Made by a program: the position numbers and the translations under genes
The notes under the pieces: generated by a model
The model's input: the letters and a program-made list of their open reading frames with translations, nothing else
Told to the model about the DNA's origin: nothing
Databases searched by the model: none
Part shown: piece after piece, positions 55,072 through 63,970 of the stretch
Layout of the letters: each line of letters opens with the position of its first letter
How positions within the stretch are numbered: the stretch's first letter is position 1
NCBI GenBank assembly: GCA_000403215.2
Contig: KE159566.1
Coordinates: 97,024-161,023, forward strand
From: Lachnospiraceae bacterium A4
Lineage (GTDB): Bacteria > Bacillota > Clostridia > Lachnospirales > Lachnospiraceae
Length of the DNA: 64,000 bases
Direction: 5' to 3'

Positions 55072-55419
55072 TGTGCAGCGGCGTCGTTCCTCTGCACGAA
55101 TTTATGTAGAAAAAGGTGGTGGGAAGATGATGATGTAACAAAACAGAAAACACAAACTGAGCTTTCGGTTCGGGAGATTTTAGTTCGGGACAATGTATTT
55201 TTGCAATGTCCGTTTTGTGTGATTTTGTTTTGTTATGCTGCGCGGCTGGTTTGGCTGTGACGCATCATCATTTTCCTGCTTGAAGCAGGCTGGGGCAGTT
55301 GTCTCCAGCTTTTGTTATGCACAGTCCTGCCAGCATGGAAAAATTGCACAGTTCTAATATCCCTCGTGTTTTCACAGCAAACGAAAACAAGCCTGTATAG
55401 ATGAATGGAGGGATTTTCT
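55072..55419 (+). promoter_or_regulatory. Structured 5' leader of the ABC-F gene, candidate attenuator
   Basis: The leader contains a stem GTGCAG/CTGCAC near its start and a mini-ORF at 55127-55138. GGAAGATGATGATG (55122-55135) can pair with CATCATCATTTTCC (55263-55276), TAACAAAACA (55136-55145) with TGTTTTGTTA (55226-55235), and ACACAAA (55150-55156) with TTTGTGT (55214-55220). Inside this, GGACA/TGTCC (55188-55211) is followed by a U-rich run like a terminator. The arrangement fits ribosome-mediated attenuation, as known for antibiotic-resistance ABC-F genes. Confidence 0.7.
55127..55138 (+). CDS. Met-Met-Met-stop leader mini-ORF
   Basis: ATG ATG ATG TAA, preceded by AAAAAGGTGGTGGGAAG. Its product is too short to act as a protein; its translation would place a ribosome on the 5' arm of the leader fold and so could switch downstream structures. 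Any of the three ATGs could initiate. Confidence 0.45.
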   Translation: MMM

Positions 55420-56988
55420 ATGATACAAATCAAACATTTAACAATACGCCACAAAAAAGATTACCGCATTTTACTAGAAAATTTTAGCCTGACTCTCAAT
55501 CCAGGCGACAAGTGCGCCCTGATTGGCGAGGAGGGAAACGGCAAAAGCACGCTCTTAAAGCTGCTTTATGACCCTGCACTCGTGGAAAATTATGCAGAGT
55601 ATGAGGGGGAACTTCTGCGCACCGGGGAGCGGCTGGGCTACCTGCCCCAAGAACTCCCTGTGCAGCTAAGACAGCTTTCCATCTACGAATACCTCACGGA
55701 AACCGACAGTTTTTATGACCAGTCTCCCGCTGAGCTTGCCTCCCTGTGCAGCAGGCTCTCCTTCCCGGTGGAGCGCCTCTACGCTGATGAACCGCTCCAT
55801 ATACTCTCCGGCGGAGAAAAAATCAAGGTGCAGCTTATCCGCCTGCTCATCGAAAACCCGACAGCGCTCTTACTCGATGAGCCATCAAATGACTTGGACC
55901 TTGAGACGCTGTTATGGCTCGAAACGTTTATCCAAAACAGTGCAGTGCCGCTTCTCTACATTTCTCATGACGAGACACTGTTAGAACGCACTGCAAACAA
56001 AATTATCCATATTGAGCAGCTGCGGCGGAAAACTACGCCGCGGTGTATGGTCGTGCAGACGGACTATCAAAGTTATCTCGCCCAGCGAAGCCATCAATTC
56101 GAAAAACAGGCGCAGGAGGCCAAAAATGAGCGCAGGGCATACGATAAACAACTGGAAAAATTCCGGCGCATACAGCAAAAAATAGAACACCAGCAAAATG
56201 TGATCAGCAGGCAGGACCCTCACGGCGCGGCGCTCTTAAAAAAGACCATGCACCGGGTAAAAGCATATGAGGCACGTTTTGAGAAAAAATTTGAATCTAT
56301 GACAGAAATGCCAGAATATGAAGAAGCAATGTTTACCAAATTTGGAAGCCGCGCCTGTATGCCAAACGGAAAGACCGTGCTGGACTTCTCGCTGGAAAAG
56401 CTCAGTGTTCCCATGTCCGCAGACACAGCAGAAAGCACTGTCCTTGCGCGTGATATCCACCTTTTTGTACAAGGACCAGAGCACATCTGCATCACTGGCA
56501 AAAACGGCTGCGGCAAGACCACCCTCATGCGCCTTCTGGCAGAAGAACTGCTGTCGCGGACAGACCTCAAGGCTGCCTACATGCCACAAAATTACGAGGA
56601 GCTTCTCGATCTGAGGCTGACTCCCGTAGAATTTCTGTCGGACGGCAGCAAGCAGAGTATCTCCACAATGCGCACTTATTTGGGCAGTATGAAATTTACA
56701 GCAGATGAAATGCTGCATCCGATGTATGAGCTGTCCGGCGGACAGCGAGCAAAAGTCATGCTGCTCTATCTTGACACTTCGGGCTGTGATGTCCTCCTGC
56801 TAGATGAGCCAAGCCGCAACTTTTCGCCGCTGTCCAATCCCGTCATACGGCAAATGCTTGCCGCATTTCAAGGCGCCATTATCAGCGTGTCACACGACCG
56901 CAAATACATTGCTGAGGTCTGTGACAAAGTGTATGAGCTGACGGCGACGGGACTGCATAAAACAGCGCTTACACCATCGCCCTCCTGA
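55420..56988 (+). CDS. ABC-F family ATPase, probable ribosome-acting protection protein
   Basis: 522 residues from ATG 55420 (TGGAGGGATTTTCT upstream). Two ATPase domains without membrane segments: Walker A GEEGNGKST and GKNGCGKTT, signatures LSGGEK and LSGGQR, Walker B LLLDEPSND and LLLDEPSRN with catalytic Glu, separated by a charged helical linker (~residues 210-290) that in ABC-F proteins reaches the ribosomal P/E-site region. The long leader with a mini-ORF suggests drug-inducible expression, as for Lsa/Vga/CplR-type proteins; drug specificity cannot be read from sequence. Overlaps thrH tail-to-tail by 20 nt. Confidence 0.85.
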   Translation: MIQIKHLTIRHKKDYRILLENFSLTLNPGDKCALIGEEGNGKSTLLKLLYDPALVENYAEYEGELLRTGERLGYLPQELPVQLRQLSIYEYLTETDSFYDQSPAELASLCSRLSFPVERLYADEPLHILSGGEKIKVQLIRLLIENPTALLLDEPSNDLDLETLLWLETFIQNSAVPLLYISHDETLLERTANKIIHIEQLRRKTTPRCMVVQTDYQSYLAQRSHQFEKQAQEAKNERRAYDKQLEKFRRIQQKIEHQQNVISRQDPHGAALLKKTMHRVKAYEARFEKKFESMTEMPEYEEAMFTKFGSRACMPNGKTVLDFSLEKLSVPMSADTAESTVLARDIHLFVQGPEHICITGKNGCGKTTLMRLLAEELLSRTDLKAAYMPQNYEELLDLRLTPVEFLSDGSKQSISTMRTYLGSMKFTADEMLHPMYELSGGQRAKVMLLYLDTSGCDVLLLDEPSRNFSPLSNPVIRQMLAAFQGAIISVSHDRKYIAEVCDKVYELTATGLHKTALTPSPS

Positions 56989-57571
56989 TTGCCGCCATCA
57001 ATTCATCATACGTCTCATACGCCGCAAGCTCCGGGTTGTCCGCCTTAATCTTGTCTGTGCTCTTGAACAAAAAGCCCGCCTTGCTCGCCTTAATCATGCC
57101 AAGGTCATTGTAGCTGTCACCGCTGGCAATCGTCTCGTAACCGATGGACTGAAGCGCGCGTACTGTCGTGAGTTTTGACTGCTCACAGCGCATCTTAAAT
57201 CCAGTGATCTCACCGTCCTCTGCCACTTCTAGCGAATTGCAGAAGATGGTGGGCCAGCCAAGCTTCTTCATGAGGGGCGTCGCAAACTGCGCAAAGGTGT
57301 CACTGATAATGATGACCTGCGTGATCGAGCGAAGCTCGTCGAGAAATTCTTTTGCGCCCGGAATCGGATCGATCGTTGCGATCGTTTCCTGTATCTCCTT
57401 CAAGCCAAGTCCATGGTCTTTCAACACGCCAAGACGCCAAGTCATCAATTTATTGTAATCTGGCTCGTCTCTCGTCGTCCGCTTGAGCTCGGGAATCCCG
57501 CTTGCCTCTGCAAACGCAATCCAGATTTCTGGAACCAATACGCCTTCTAAATCCAAGCATGTTATGTACAT
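56969..57571 (-). CDS. thrH: ThrH-like phosphoserine phosphatase / homoserine phosphotransferase
   Basis: 200 residues from ATG 57571 (AAAGGATATAGG upstream; a TTG lies two codons earlier). HAD phosphatase: CLDLEGVLVPE (nucleophile Asp), IIISDTFAQF (motif II), a conserved Lys region, and ASGDSYNDLGMI (motif III). Length and the LEG-VPE start are typical of ThrH, which dephosphorylates phosphoserine and can transfer phosphate to homoserine. Single gene; a TGCGGC/GCCGCA stem lies in its leader at 57600-57615. Confidence 0.88.
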   Translation of the reverse strand: MYITCLDLEGVLVPEIWIAFAEASGIPELKRTTRDEPDYNKLMTWRLGVLKDHGLGLKEIQETIATIDPIPGAKEFLDELRSITQVIIISDTFAQFATPLMKKLGWPTIFCNSLEVAEDGEITGFKMRCEQSKLTTVRALQSIGYETIASGDSYNDLGMIKASKAGFLFKSTDKIKADNPELAAYETYDELMAAIRRAMV

Positions 57572-57674
57572 TCTCAATACCTATATCCTTTCTGTATCGT
57601 GCGGCGACTGCCGCATATCATATAAGCCACGGTATTGATTATAGCACACTTTCCCCACCGGATAAAGTAGAAAT

Positions 57675-58958
57675 TTAATTGATTACACGCACATCACCGC
57701 TGGTCGTGCGCACCACAATTCGGCTGCCTGTTTCACTCGTTTTGTAGGCGCCTTCGGCACTGTTTCTTTTTTGGGAAAAAACGAGTTCGTCATCAAAAAA
57801 CGTATCAATATCGCCGCTGCTCGTCGCTGCCTTAAAATCAAATGCATTGTCCTCGGATATCCTGATTTCCGCCAAGCCGCTGCTGCTCTCAAGCGTAAGG
57901 TTTCCTGTAAGCCTGCCCAAGTCCACCTTGATATCGCCGCTCGTAGTACAGATGCTGCCGCTTCCCTCCTGCGCCTTGATCGTGACTGCCCCGCTGGACG
58001 CTTTGACCTCCCACACATCTGTCAACTGCTCTAAGACAATTTCTCCTGATGTAGTCCTGACTGTTCGTTTGCCGCTTCCCTCATAGATTTGAACGGCGCC
58101 GCTTGAAGAATCTGCTGTGACATCTCCCTCAATGCACTGGATACTGACATCGCCGCTTGTCGCTGCCACCAGCGCATTTCCCAGAATGGTCTCAGACTCA
58201 ATGCTGCCGCTGGCTGTTCTGAGGTCCGCATCACCTGTCATCTGGCGCACCGCAATCTCGCCGCTGCTCGTCGCAAGGTTCACTGTCCCCGTCAACTGGT
58301 CGGCTTCAATATCCCCGCTCGTTGTTTTGATCGCAATGTCCCCTGCAGCTTCACCAAGTTCTGTGCTGACCTTGTCAAGTTGTACGTCACCGCTGCTGCA
58401 CTCAATTGAAACATCTTGGGCTGTAATATTAGGTATGCACACATCGCCGCTGCTCGTCGCTGCCTTGAACGTCTTCCCGATGGCAATATCCATCTTGGAA
58501 GAAATGTCACCGCTCGAAGTCAAAAATACCAGCTCTCCTCTGTAGGAGGAGGGCAGACCAATTTCCGTATAATTGCCCATATGCTCGTCATAATACGTCC
58601 CAAAATACACATAATTAGTTCTGTTTCTTTTCTTCCCCTTGACTTCAAGACGGCTTCCGTCTACTTCCACGGTAGAGATTTCATCCTCAGCAAGTTCCTC
58701 TGTATTGTATTCTTTTACTGTGAGCATATCACCTTCCGCTTCACTGATGCGGATATCATTATTGTTCATATCATACGTGACGCAAATGCGGTCAACTCCG
58801 TCCAGCGAAACCTCTTTTTCCATAACCAGTTGAGAAGCACTGTTGACATACTTTGTCCCATAAAGGTTCTGTCCTCCCATGCCGTACACCAGTACGCCGC
58901 ACAGTCCCACCGCAAGTATGCATAACAGTACCAGTATTGTAATTTTTGTTTTTTTCAT
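57675..58958 (-). CDS. DUF4097 repeat protein, membrane-anchored
   Basis: 427 residues. One N-terminal membrane helix (~5-27), then from ~residue 145 a run of about fifteen short repeats centred on T-S-S-G-D/E/A-I/V, each ~15-20 residues, which should fold as a right-handed beta-solenoid (DUF4097/DUF4098 family). No enzyme motif. It starts 31 nt after the FAD dehydrogenase gene, same strand. In other Firmicutes DUF4097 proteins go with PspC- or anti-sigma-type envelope stress genes, which I do not see here. Confidence 0.85.
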   Translation of the reverse strand: MKKTKITILVLLCILAVGLCGVLVYGMGGQNLYGTKYVNSASQLVMEKEVSLDGVDRICVTYDMNNNDIRISEAEGDMLTVKEYNTEELAEDEISTVEVDGSRLEVKGKKRNRTNYVYFGTYYDEHMGNYTEIGLPSSYRGELVFLTSSGDISSKMDIAIGKTFKAATSSGDVCIPNITAQDVSIECSSGDVQLDKVSTELGEAAGDIAIKTTSGDIEADQLTGTVNLATSSGEIAVRQMTGDADLRTASGSIESETILGNALVAATSGDVSIQCIEGDVTADSSSGAVQIYEGSGKRTVRTTSGEIVLEQLTDVWEVKASSGAVTIKAQEGSGSICTTSGDIKVDLGRLTGNLTLESSSGLAEIRISEDNAFDFKAATSSGDIDTFFDDELVFSQKRNSAEGAYKTSETGSRIVVRTTSGDVRVIN

Positions 58959-58989
58959 CTTTTTCTATTTCCTTCTTCCGCTTTCAGCG

Positions 58990-60360
58990 CTAAGCACGCT
59001 CTAAAATCCGCCGCGCCACGTATACCCCGCTGGCGGAGGCGTGCGACAGCGAATGCGTCACGCCGCTTCCGTCACCGATCACATACAGTCCAGGATACCG
59101 CGTCTCAAGATTCTCGTCGATATCGACCTCCATGTTATAAAACTTGACTTCCACGCCGTACAGCAGCGTGTCATCATTGGCTGTGCCGGGTGCAATCTTA
59201 TCAAGCGCATAGATCATCTCTATGATGCCGTCCAGAATCCGCTTGGGCAGCACCAGACTCAGATCGCCGGGAGTCGCCGCAAGCGTCGGTGCCACTAACC
59301 CCTCCTCAATGCGCTTTGCATTGCTGCGCCTGCCGCGCACCAAGTCGCCAAAACGCTGCACGATCACGCCGCCGCCCAGCATATTGGACAATCTGGCGAT
59401 GCTCTCGCCATAACCGTTGCTGTCCTTAAATGGCTCTGAGAAATGCTTTGCCACCAGCAGTGCAAAGTTTGTATTTTCTGTTTGTTTGTCGGCGCCCTCA
59501 TAGCTGTGCCCATTTACGGTGACAATGCCGTTTGTGTTTTCATTGACGACAATCCCTTTGGGATTCATGCAGAAGGTCCGCACCCTGTCCTCAAATTTTT
59601 CCGTCCGATATACGATCTTACTCTCGTATAACTCATCTGTCAGATGTGAAAAAATAACTGCTGGAAGCTCTACGCGCACGCCGATATCCACCCGGTTTGA
59701 CTTCGTGGGAATCGCCAACTTCGAGCAGATACCCTCCATCCATTTGCTTCCGCTTCTGCCGACTGAAATGACACACTTGTCACATTCATAGCACGCTGCA
59801 CCGCAGCACACGCGAAACCCGCCCTCTGTCACTTCCACATCTGTGACAGGTGTATCGAAATAAAAGTCAATTTTATCCTTCATCTCTGCATACAGATTTT
59901 CCAGCACTATATAGTTGATATCCGTACCCAGATGACGAACGGAGGCGTCGAGCAGATTCAGCTTATTTTGCAGACAGAGCTTTTTCAGGTGCGTGCCTGC
60001 TGTGGAGTACATCTTTGTGCCCTCACCGCCGTATTTCATATTGATCTGATCCACATACTGCATCAGCTCGATTGCCTTTGCCTTGCCGATATATTCATAC
60101 AAAGTTCCGCCAAAATCATTGGTGATATTGTACTTTCCGTCAGAGAAAGCGCCTGCACCGCCAAACCCGCTCATGATCGAACAGCTCTTGCACTTGATAC
60201 AGCTCTTTACCTGCTCTCCGTCAATCGGGCAGCGCCGCCTGTCAAGCGAATGCCCTGCCTCGAACACTGCGATTTTTATCTCTTTTTTCTGTTGCAGCAT
60301 CTCATATGCCGTAAAAATTCCGCCCGGACCTGCCCCTATTATGATCACGTCATAATGCAT
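58990..60360 (-). CDS. FAD-dependent dehydrogenase (COG2509-like)
   Basis: 456 residues. N-terminal dinucleotide-binding motif (IIIGAGPGGIFTAYEM) with Glu after the second strand (FEAG); a conserved Cys group at ~44-62 (RRRCPIDG, SCIKCKSCSIMSGFGGAG); C-terminal FAD motif (YPGLYVIGDGSGVTHSL). It matches the uncharacterised FAD dehydrogenase family COG2509; the substrate is unknown. Promoter at 60401-60429. It heads a two-gene unit with the DUF4097 gene. Confidence 0.85.
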   Translation of the reverse strand: MHYDVIIIGAGPGGIFTAYEMLQQKKEIKIAVFEAGHSLDRRRCPIDGEQVKSCIKCKSCSIMSGFGGAGAFSDGKYNITNDFGGTLYEYIGKAKAIELMQYVDQINMKYGGEGTKMYSTAGTHLKKLCLQNKLNLLDASVRHLGTDINYIVLENLYAEMKDKIDFYFDTPVTDVEVTEGGFRVCCGAACYECDKCVISVGRSGSKWMEGICSKLAIPTKSNRVDIGVRVELPAVIFSHLTDELYESKIVYRTEKFEDRVRTFCMNPKGIVVNENTNGIVTVNGHSYEGADKQTENTNFALLVAKHFSEPFKDSNGYGESIARLSNMLGGGVIVQRFGDLVRGRRSNAKRIEEGLVAPTLAATPGDLSLVLPKRILDGIIEMIYALDKIAPGTANDDTLLYGVEVKFYNMEVDIDENLETRYPGLYVIGDGSGVTHSLSHASASGVYVARRILERA

Positions 60361-60400
60361 TGTAATACCCTCGCTTTCTCTTTTTAGATTCTATGACTAC

Positions 60401-60429
60401 AGTATACCGTTTTTTTCTGATTTTGTACA
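60401..60429 (-). promoter_or_regulatory. Promoter of the FAD dehydrogenase/DUF4097 unit
   Basis: TGTACA (60424-60429) and TATACT (60401-60406) on the minus strand with a 17-bp spacer. Confidence 0.55.
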
Positions 60430-60460
60430 TAACATTCTAAGAGAACGCCACGACAAACGC

Positions 60461-60495
60461 AAAAAGGGTGCTATTATAGATCTTGCACCCTTTTT
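60461..60495 (-). terminator. Terminator after the pullulanase gene
   Basis: AAAAAGGGTGC and GCACCCTTTTT form an 11-bp stem with a 13-nt loop; on the minus strand it ends in a U-tract, ~35 nt past the pullulanase stop. Confidence 0.88.
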
Positions 60496-60529
60496 CATCT
60501 TCTCTGTTTGACTTTGCTGTTCCAATAAC

Positions 60530-63500
60530 TTATTTCTTACGCTTCTTTATAAAGATTCCTGCTGCGACTGCTGCCGCTGCCGCCGCAGCGATTCCGCCAA
60601 TGATCAGCGGCATATTTCCTGATGCACTCTGTGCGGATTCTGTATTTCCTGATGCTTCCGCACGCTCTGTGCTGGCATTTGCAGTTGTATCATTCTCCGT
60701 CTCAGTCTTTGTCTCCGCCTTCACAATCGTGTCATCTCCCTGCACGAGCACCATTGCTGAGATGCCCGGCACAGATACAGTTCCCTGTGCAGTCCCTACG
60801 GATGCAGTGCCTGCTGTCTTGTCGTTGACACAGATTTCCCATGTTCCCGCCGGCAGTGCCACCTCTACAGCATTCTTATTTCCATTCAACAAAACTGTAA
60901 TCTTCTCTGCCGTATCTCCGTTTGCATTGTTTGCAATCGTATATCCGATCACATTGGCATCGAGTCCGCTCATAAATACCAGATTACTCTGAATATCTGC
61001 CGCAGTTGTCATGCGGAGTGCACTGTGCGCTTTGCGGAATGCGATCAGCCCCTTGTAATAATCATATGTATCGAGAACCTTTGCCTTCTCCGCCCACTTG
61101 ATGCTGTTGGTGGAATCCGGCGAAGTGTAGCTGTTCTCGTCAAAACCGCCCTCCACGGTTGCCGAAGGCTTGCTTCTTAGCAGCTCTTCCCCTGCTTGGA
61201 AGAAAGGTACTCCCTGTGAGGTGAGAATAATTGCACTTCCGAGCTTATTCATCTGAATGCGCGTCTCCTCACTGTCATCTGCATTTGAGATTGCAAGCTT
61301 ATCCCAGAATGTCAGATTGTCATGACAGGATACGTAATTGATGCTCTGTCCCGGCTGTGCTGCCCAGCTCTTACTGCCCTTGTCATTTTTGAAAGTCATT
61401 ACCTGAGGGTGCGGTGTCGCGCCGACAATGCCAAACTTCACGCTCTCCTCCATGCCATCCTTGCCGCTGATAAATCCCTTATCCTGCGCGTCAAACACGC
61501 TTCCCTTGATTCCGTCCCGTATGTCATCGCTGAATGCGCCAACCCTGTCAATCTTCGCCATGTTTGCCTTCAGAGCCTGCTGAGAAGATGGGATCGCACA
61601 ATCCCCGCCAGTCCAGCCTTCACCGTACACCATAATCGACGGATCAATCTCGTCAAGTGCTGCCCGCACAGCATTCATTGTCTCAATGTCATGCACTGCC
61701 ATCAAATCAAAGCGGAAGCCGTCAATGTGGTACTCCTTCGCCCAGTAAACAACCGAATCCACGATATATTTGCGAACCATGGCGCGGTCAGAAGCCGTCT
61801 CGTTTCCACAGCCGGATGCATTGGAATAATTCTCACCTACTTTTCTGTAAAAATAATCTGGCACTGTTTTTTGATACCATGAATTTTCTATATTAAAAGT
61901 ATGATTATACACGACGTCCATATTCACACGGATACCATTCTCATGAAATGCCTGAATCATCTGTTTCATTTCATTGATGCGCACTTCCCCGTGATAAGGA
62001 TCTGTGCTGTAAGACCCCTCTGGCACATTGTAGTTCTTCGGGTCATATCCCCAGTTAAACTGCGGTGTATCCAGCTTTGTCTCATCGACTGTCGCATAAT
62101 CATAACTGGGCAGAATCTGCACATGTGTGACACCCAAATCCTTGATGTGGTCTATTCCTGTCGCAAGACCGTCTGGGTTTGTCGTGCCTGTCTCTGTAAA
62201 TCCAAGAAACTTGCCCGTATTGCTGATGCCAGACGACGCATCGGACGAGAGGTCGCGCACATGAATCTCATAGATCACGGCATCCGTCGGATTCTCAAAA
62301 GTTGGTCTTACATCTTCCTCAAATCCTTCTGGATTGGTCGCGCTCAGATCAACCACCATGCCTCTGTCACCATTGACCCCCGTCGTTCTCGCATAGAGAT
62401 CCACGGCCTCGTTTGTCTTATTTCCAATCTTAATCGAGTATGTATAGTATACGCCGTTTAAGTCTCCCTGCTTCTCACAGCTCCATACCCCCTTCTCACC
62501 CAATGTCATAGGAAGGGTTTCAATCAGATTATCGCCGTCTCCCTGCTCATACAGGTTCAAAGAAACCTCTGACGCGGTGGGCGCCCATACCTTAAAGCCT
62601 GTCTTTTCTTTGGTGTACGCTGCACCAAGGTCATCCCCCTCATAGGCAAATGCTTCATCAAAATAGCTTGAGCCTATAATTTTGTTCATGGATATGGTTG
62701 TTCCCTCATATCCTTCCATAGATATGTCATATGTCTTTGACAATTCCAACGCCTCCTCCAATGTCAGCAGAACTGCTCTGCCGTCCTCGCTCTCTGCCGA
62801 AGCCACTTTGTACTCCGTTCCCTCTGCATCTGTAATTTTCAACTGTGCCGCCAAAGATGATGTATTCTTTGGCGCGCGTGACAGATATGCATAAATCTCC
62901 TTGCTCGTCGTCTCTGAGAAATATGCCTCCGCAATCACCGGCTGGAACACAGCCTCCTCCTCATTGTACCACAGCGTAGGATTTCCTTCCACTATGTATA
63001 CATCAATTGTATTGTCCGTAGCCTTGGTAAGATCAATCTCATAGTCGAGTGCTGCGTCTGCATCGCCATCCTGTATCACGCGGACACCCGCAGTCTTTAC
63101 ACCCTCTTTGGGCAGCAGCCCGATCTTGAAAAGCGCACCGAACGCATCTTTTTCCGCCATCGGATAATTTCCGCCGACTTCACTTCCCGCCCATGCATAT
63201 GCCTCCACATTGTCGGTACTATATTTTTGGTCAAAATTGTAATAGTGGACATTGATCTTGGCGGCGCCCTCCTCATTGTACACATTCAGGCGGGCTTCCT
63301 CAAGTGCTGCAAGATCATAAGCCTCTGCTCCATCGGGCGCTGCTGTGGCAAATTCTGCCTCGCCGCTCGTCACCCAGATTTCGACGGTCTCCCCGTCCAT
63401 TGTGACAAATCTGTCATCGCCCATATCCTTGTCCTCCCACTGGTTTAAGCGCACGATAAATCCGATGCTTGACGGTTTCCTGTTGGTCTGGTACACAGCC

Positions 63501-63730
63501 ACTTTGCCGAACGCATCTTCATCGGTAAAATCAACCTGCTGTCCTTCCCTTCCTTCTTCCCAGATCCACAGGTTCCACCCTTCATAGCTGTTGTCTGCCC
63601 TTCCGCCATAGTGGACAATCAGTGTTGTTCCTGCTGCCTGCGCTGTCATGCCCGGTGTCAAAACTGACACAACTGTCATGAACACCATCAGCAGTGCCAG
63701 CACGCTGGCAGTCACCCGTTTCTTTTCCAT
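60530..63730 (-). CDS. Type I pullulanase, extracellular and membrane-anchored
   Basis: 1066 residues; GGAGGTTATAGGTT precedes ATG. Signal peptide (~1-33); two N-terminal starch-binding CBM41-like modules (~34-150, ~155-270); a CBM48-like module; then a GH13_14 barrel with the type I pullulanase motif FNWGYDPKNYNVPEGSYST. Catalytic residues: nucleophile Asp675 (GFRFDLMAVHD), acid/base Glu704 (VYGEGWTGG) and Asp804 (VSCHDNLTF). A Ser/Thr/Glu-rich linker leads to a C-terminal membrane helix (PLIIGGIAAAAAAAVAAGIF) and a KKRKK tail, so it stays on the cell surface. It debranches pullulan, starch or glycogen at alpha-1,6 bonds. Confidence 0.94.
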   Translation of the reverse strand: MEKKRVTASVLALLMVFMTVVSVLTPGMTAQAAGTTLIVHYGGRADNSYEGWNLWIWEEGREGQQVDFTDEDAFGKVAVYQTNRKPSSIGFIVRLNQWEDKDMGDDRFVTMDGETVEIWVTSGEAEFATAAPDGAEAYDLAALEEARLNVYNEEGAAKINVHYYNFDQKYSTDNVEAYAWAGSEVGGNYPMAEKDAFGALFKIGLLPKEGVKTAGVRVIQDGDADAALDYEIDLTKATDNTIDVYIVEGNPTLWYNEEEAVFQPVIAEAYFSETTSKEIYAYLSRAPKNTSSLAAQLKITDAEGTEYKVASAESEDGRAVLLTLEEALELSKTYDISMEGYEGTTISMNKIIGSSYFDEAFAYEGDDLGAAYTKEKTGFKVWAPTASEVSLNLYEQGDGDNLIETLPMTLGEKGVWSCEKQGDLNGVYYTYSIKIGNKTNEAVDLYARTTGVNGDRGMVVDLSATNPEGFEEDVRPTFENPTDAVIYEIHVRDLSSDASSGISNTGKFLGFTETGTTNPDGLATGIDHIKDLGVTHVQILPSYDYATVDETKLDTPQFNWGYDPKNYNVPEGSYSTDPYHGEVRINEMKQMIQAFHENGIRVNMDVVYNHTFNIENSWYQKTVPDYFYRKVGENYSNASGCGNETASDRAMVRKYIVDSVVYWAKEYHIDGFRFDLMAVHDIETMNAVRAALDEIDPSIMVYGEGWTGGDCAIPSSQQALKANMAKIDRVGAFSDDIRDGIKGSVFDAQDKGFISGKDGMEESVKFGIVGATPHPQVMTFKNDKGSKSWAAQPGQSINYVSCHDNLTFWDKLAISNADDSEETRIQMNKLGSAIILTSQGVPFFQAGEELLRSKPSATVEGGFDENSYTSPDSTNSIKWAEKAKVLDTYDYYKGLIAFRKAHSALRMTTAADIQSNLVFMSGLDANVIGYTIANNANGDTAEKITVLLNGNKNAVEVALPAGTWEICVNDKTAGTASVGTAQGTVSVPGISAMVLVQGDDTIVKAETKTETENDTTANASTERAEASGNTESAQSASGNMPLIIGGIAAAAAAAVAAGIFIKKRKK

Positions 63731-63873
63731 AACCTATAACCTCCATCCGATTTTATTAGATAAATTCATTATAGCTTGTTATGGAAAAAATTGCTATCGG
63801 AATTTTCGCAAAATTTCGTAACTTGTTTTTAGTTAATTTACCGAACATTTTTCGAGCCTTTTAAAATCTGACT

Positions 63874-63970
63874 TTTCGTCTGACGGAGGACAAAAGCCAA
63901 GGTTATGCAGTTCGCATAGCCGTAAAACAAAGGCGCAGGCACCGTAAATAACGGTTTCCTACGCCTTATG
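63874..63970. ncRNA. Unassigned paired-hairpin region upstream of the pullulanase
   Basis: GGTTATGC/GCATAGCC (63901-63921, one G-U) is followed by a longer stem, AAGGCG-AGG-ACCGT with ACGGT-CCT-CGCCTT, at about 63929-63966. Both fold on either strand; on the minus strand the long stem is followed by TGTTTTA, so it may be the terminator of a gene beyond the window. I could not match it to a riboswitch class. Confidence 0.35.

Noticed and set aside
55104-55109. ATG TAG start-stop in the ABC-F leader
   Set aside because: No ribosome site precedes it; the ATG ATG ATG TAA 20 nt later has one.
63874-63970. c-di-GMP, guanidine or purine riboswitch
   Set aside because: Two hairpins are present but the conserved core bases of these classes are not found.
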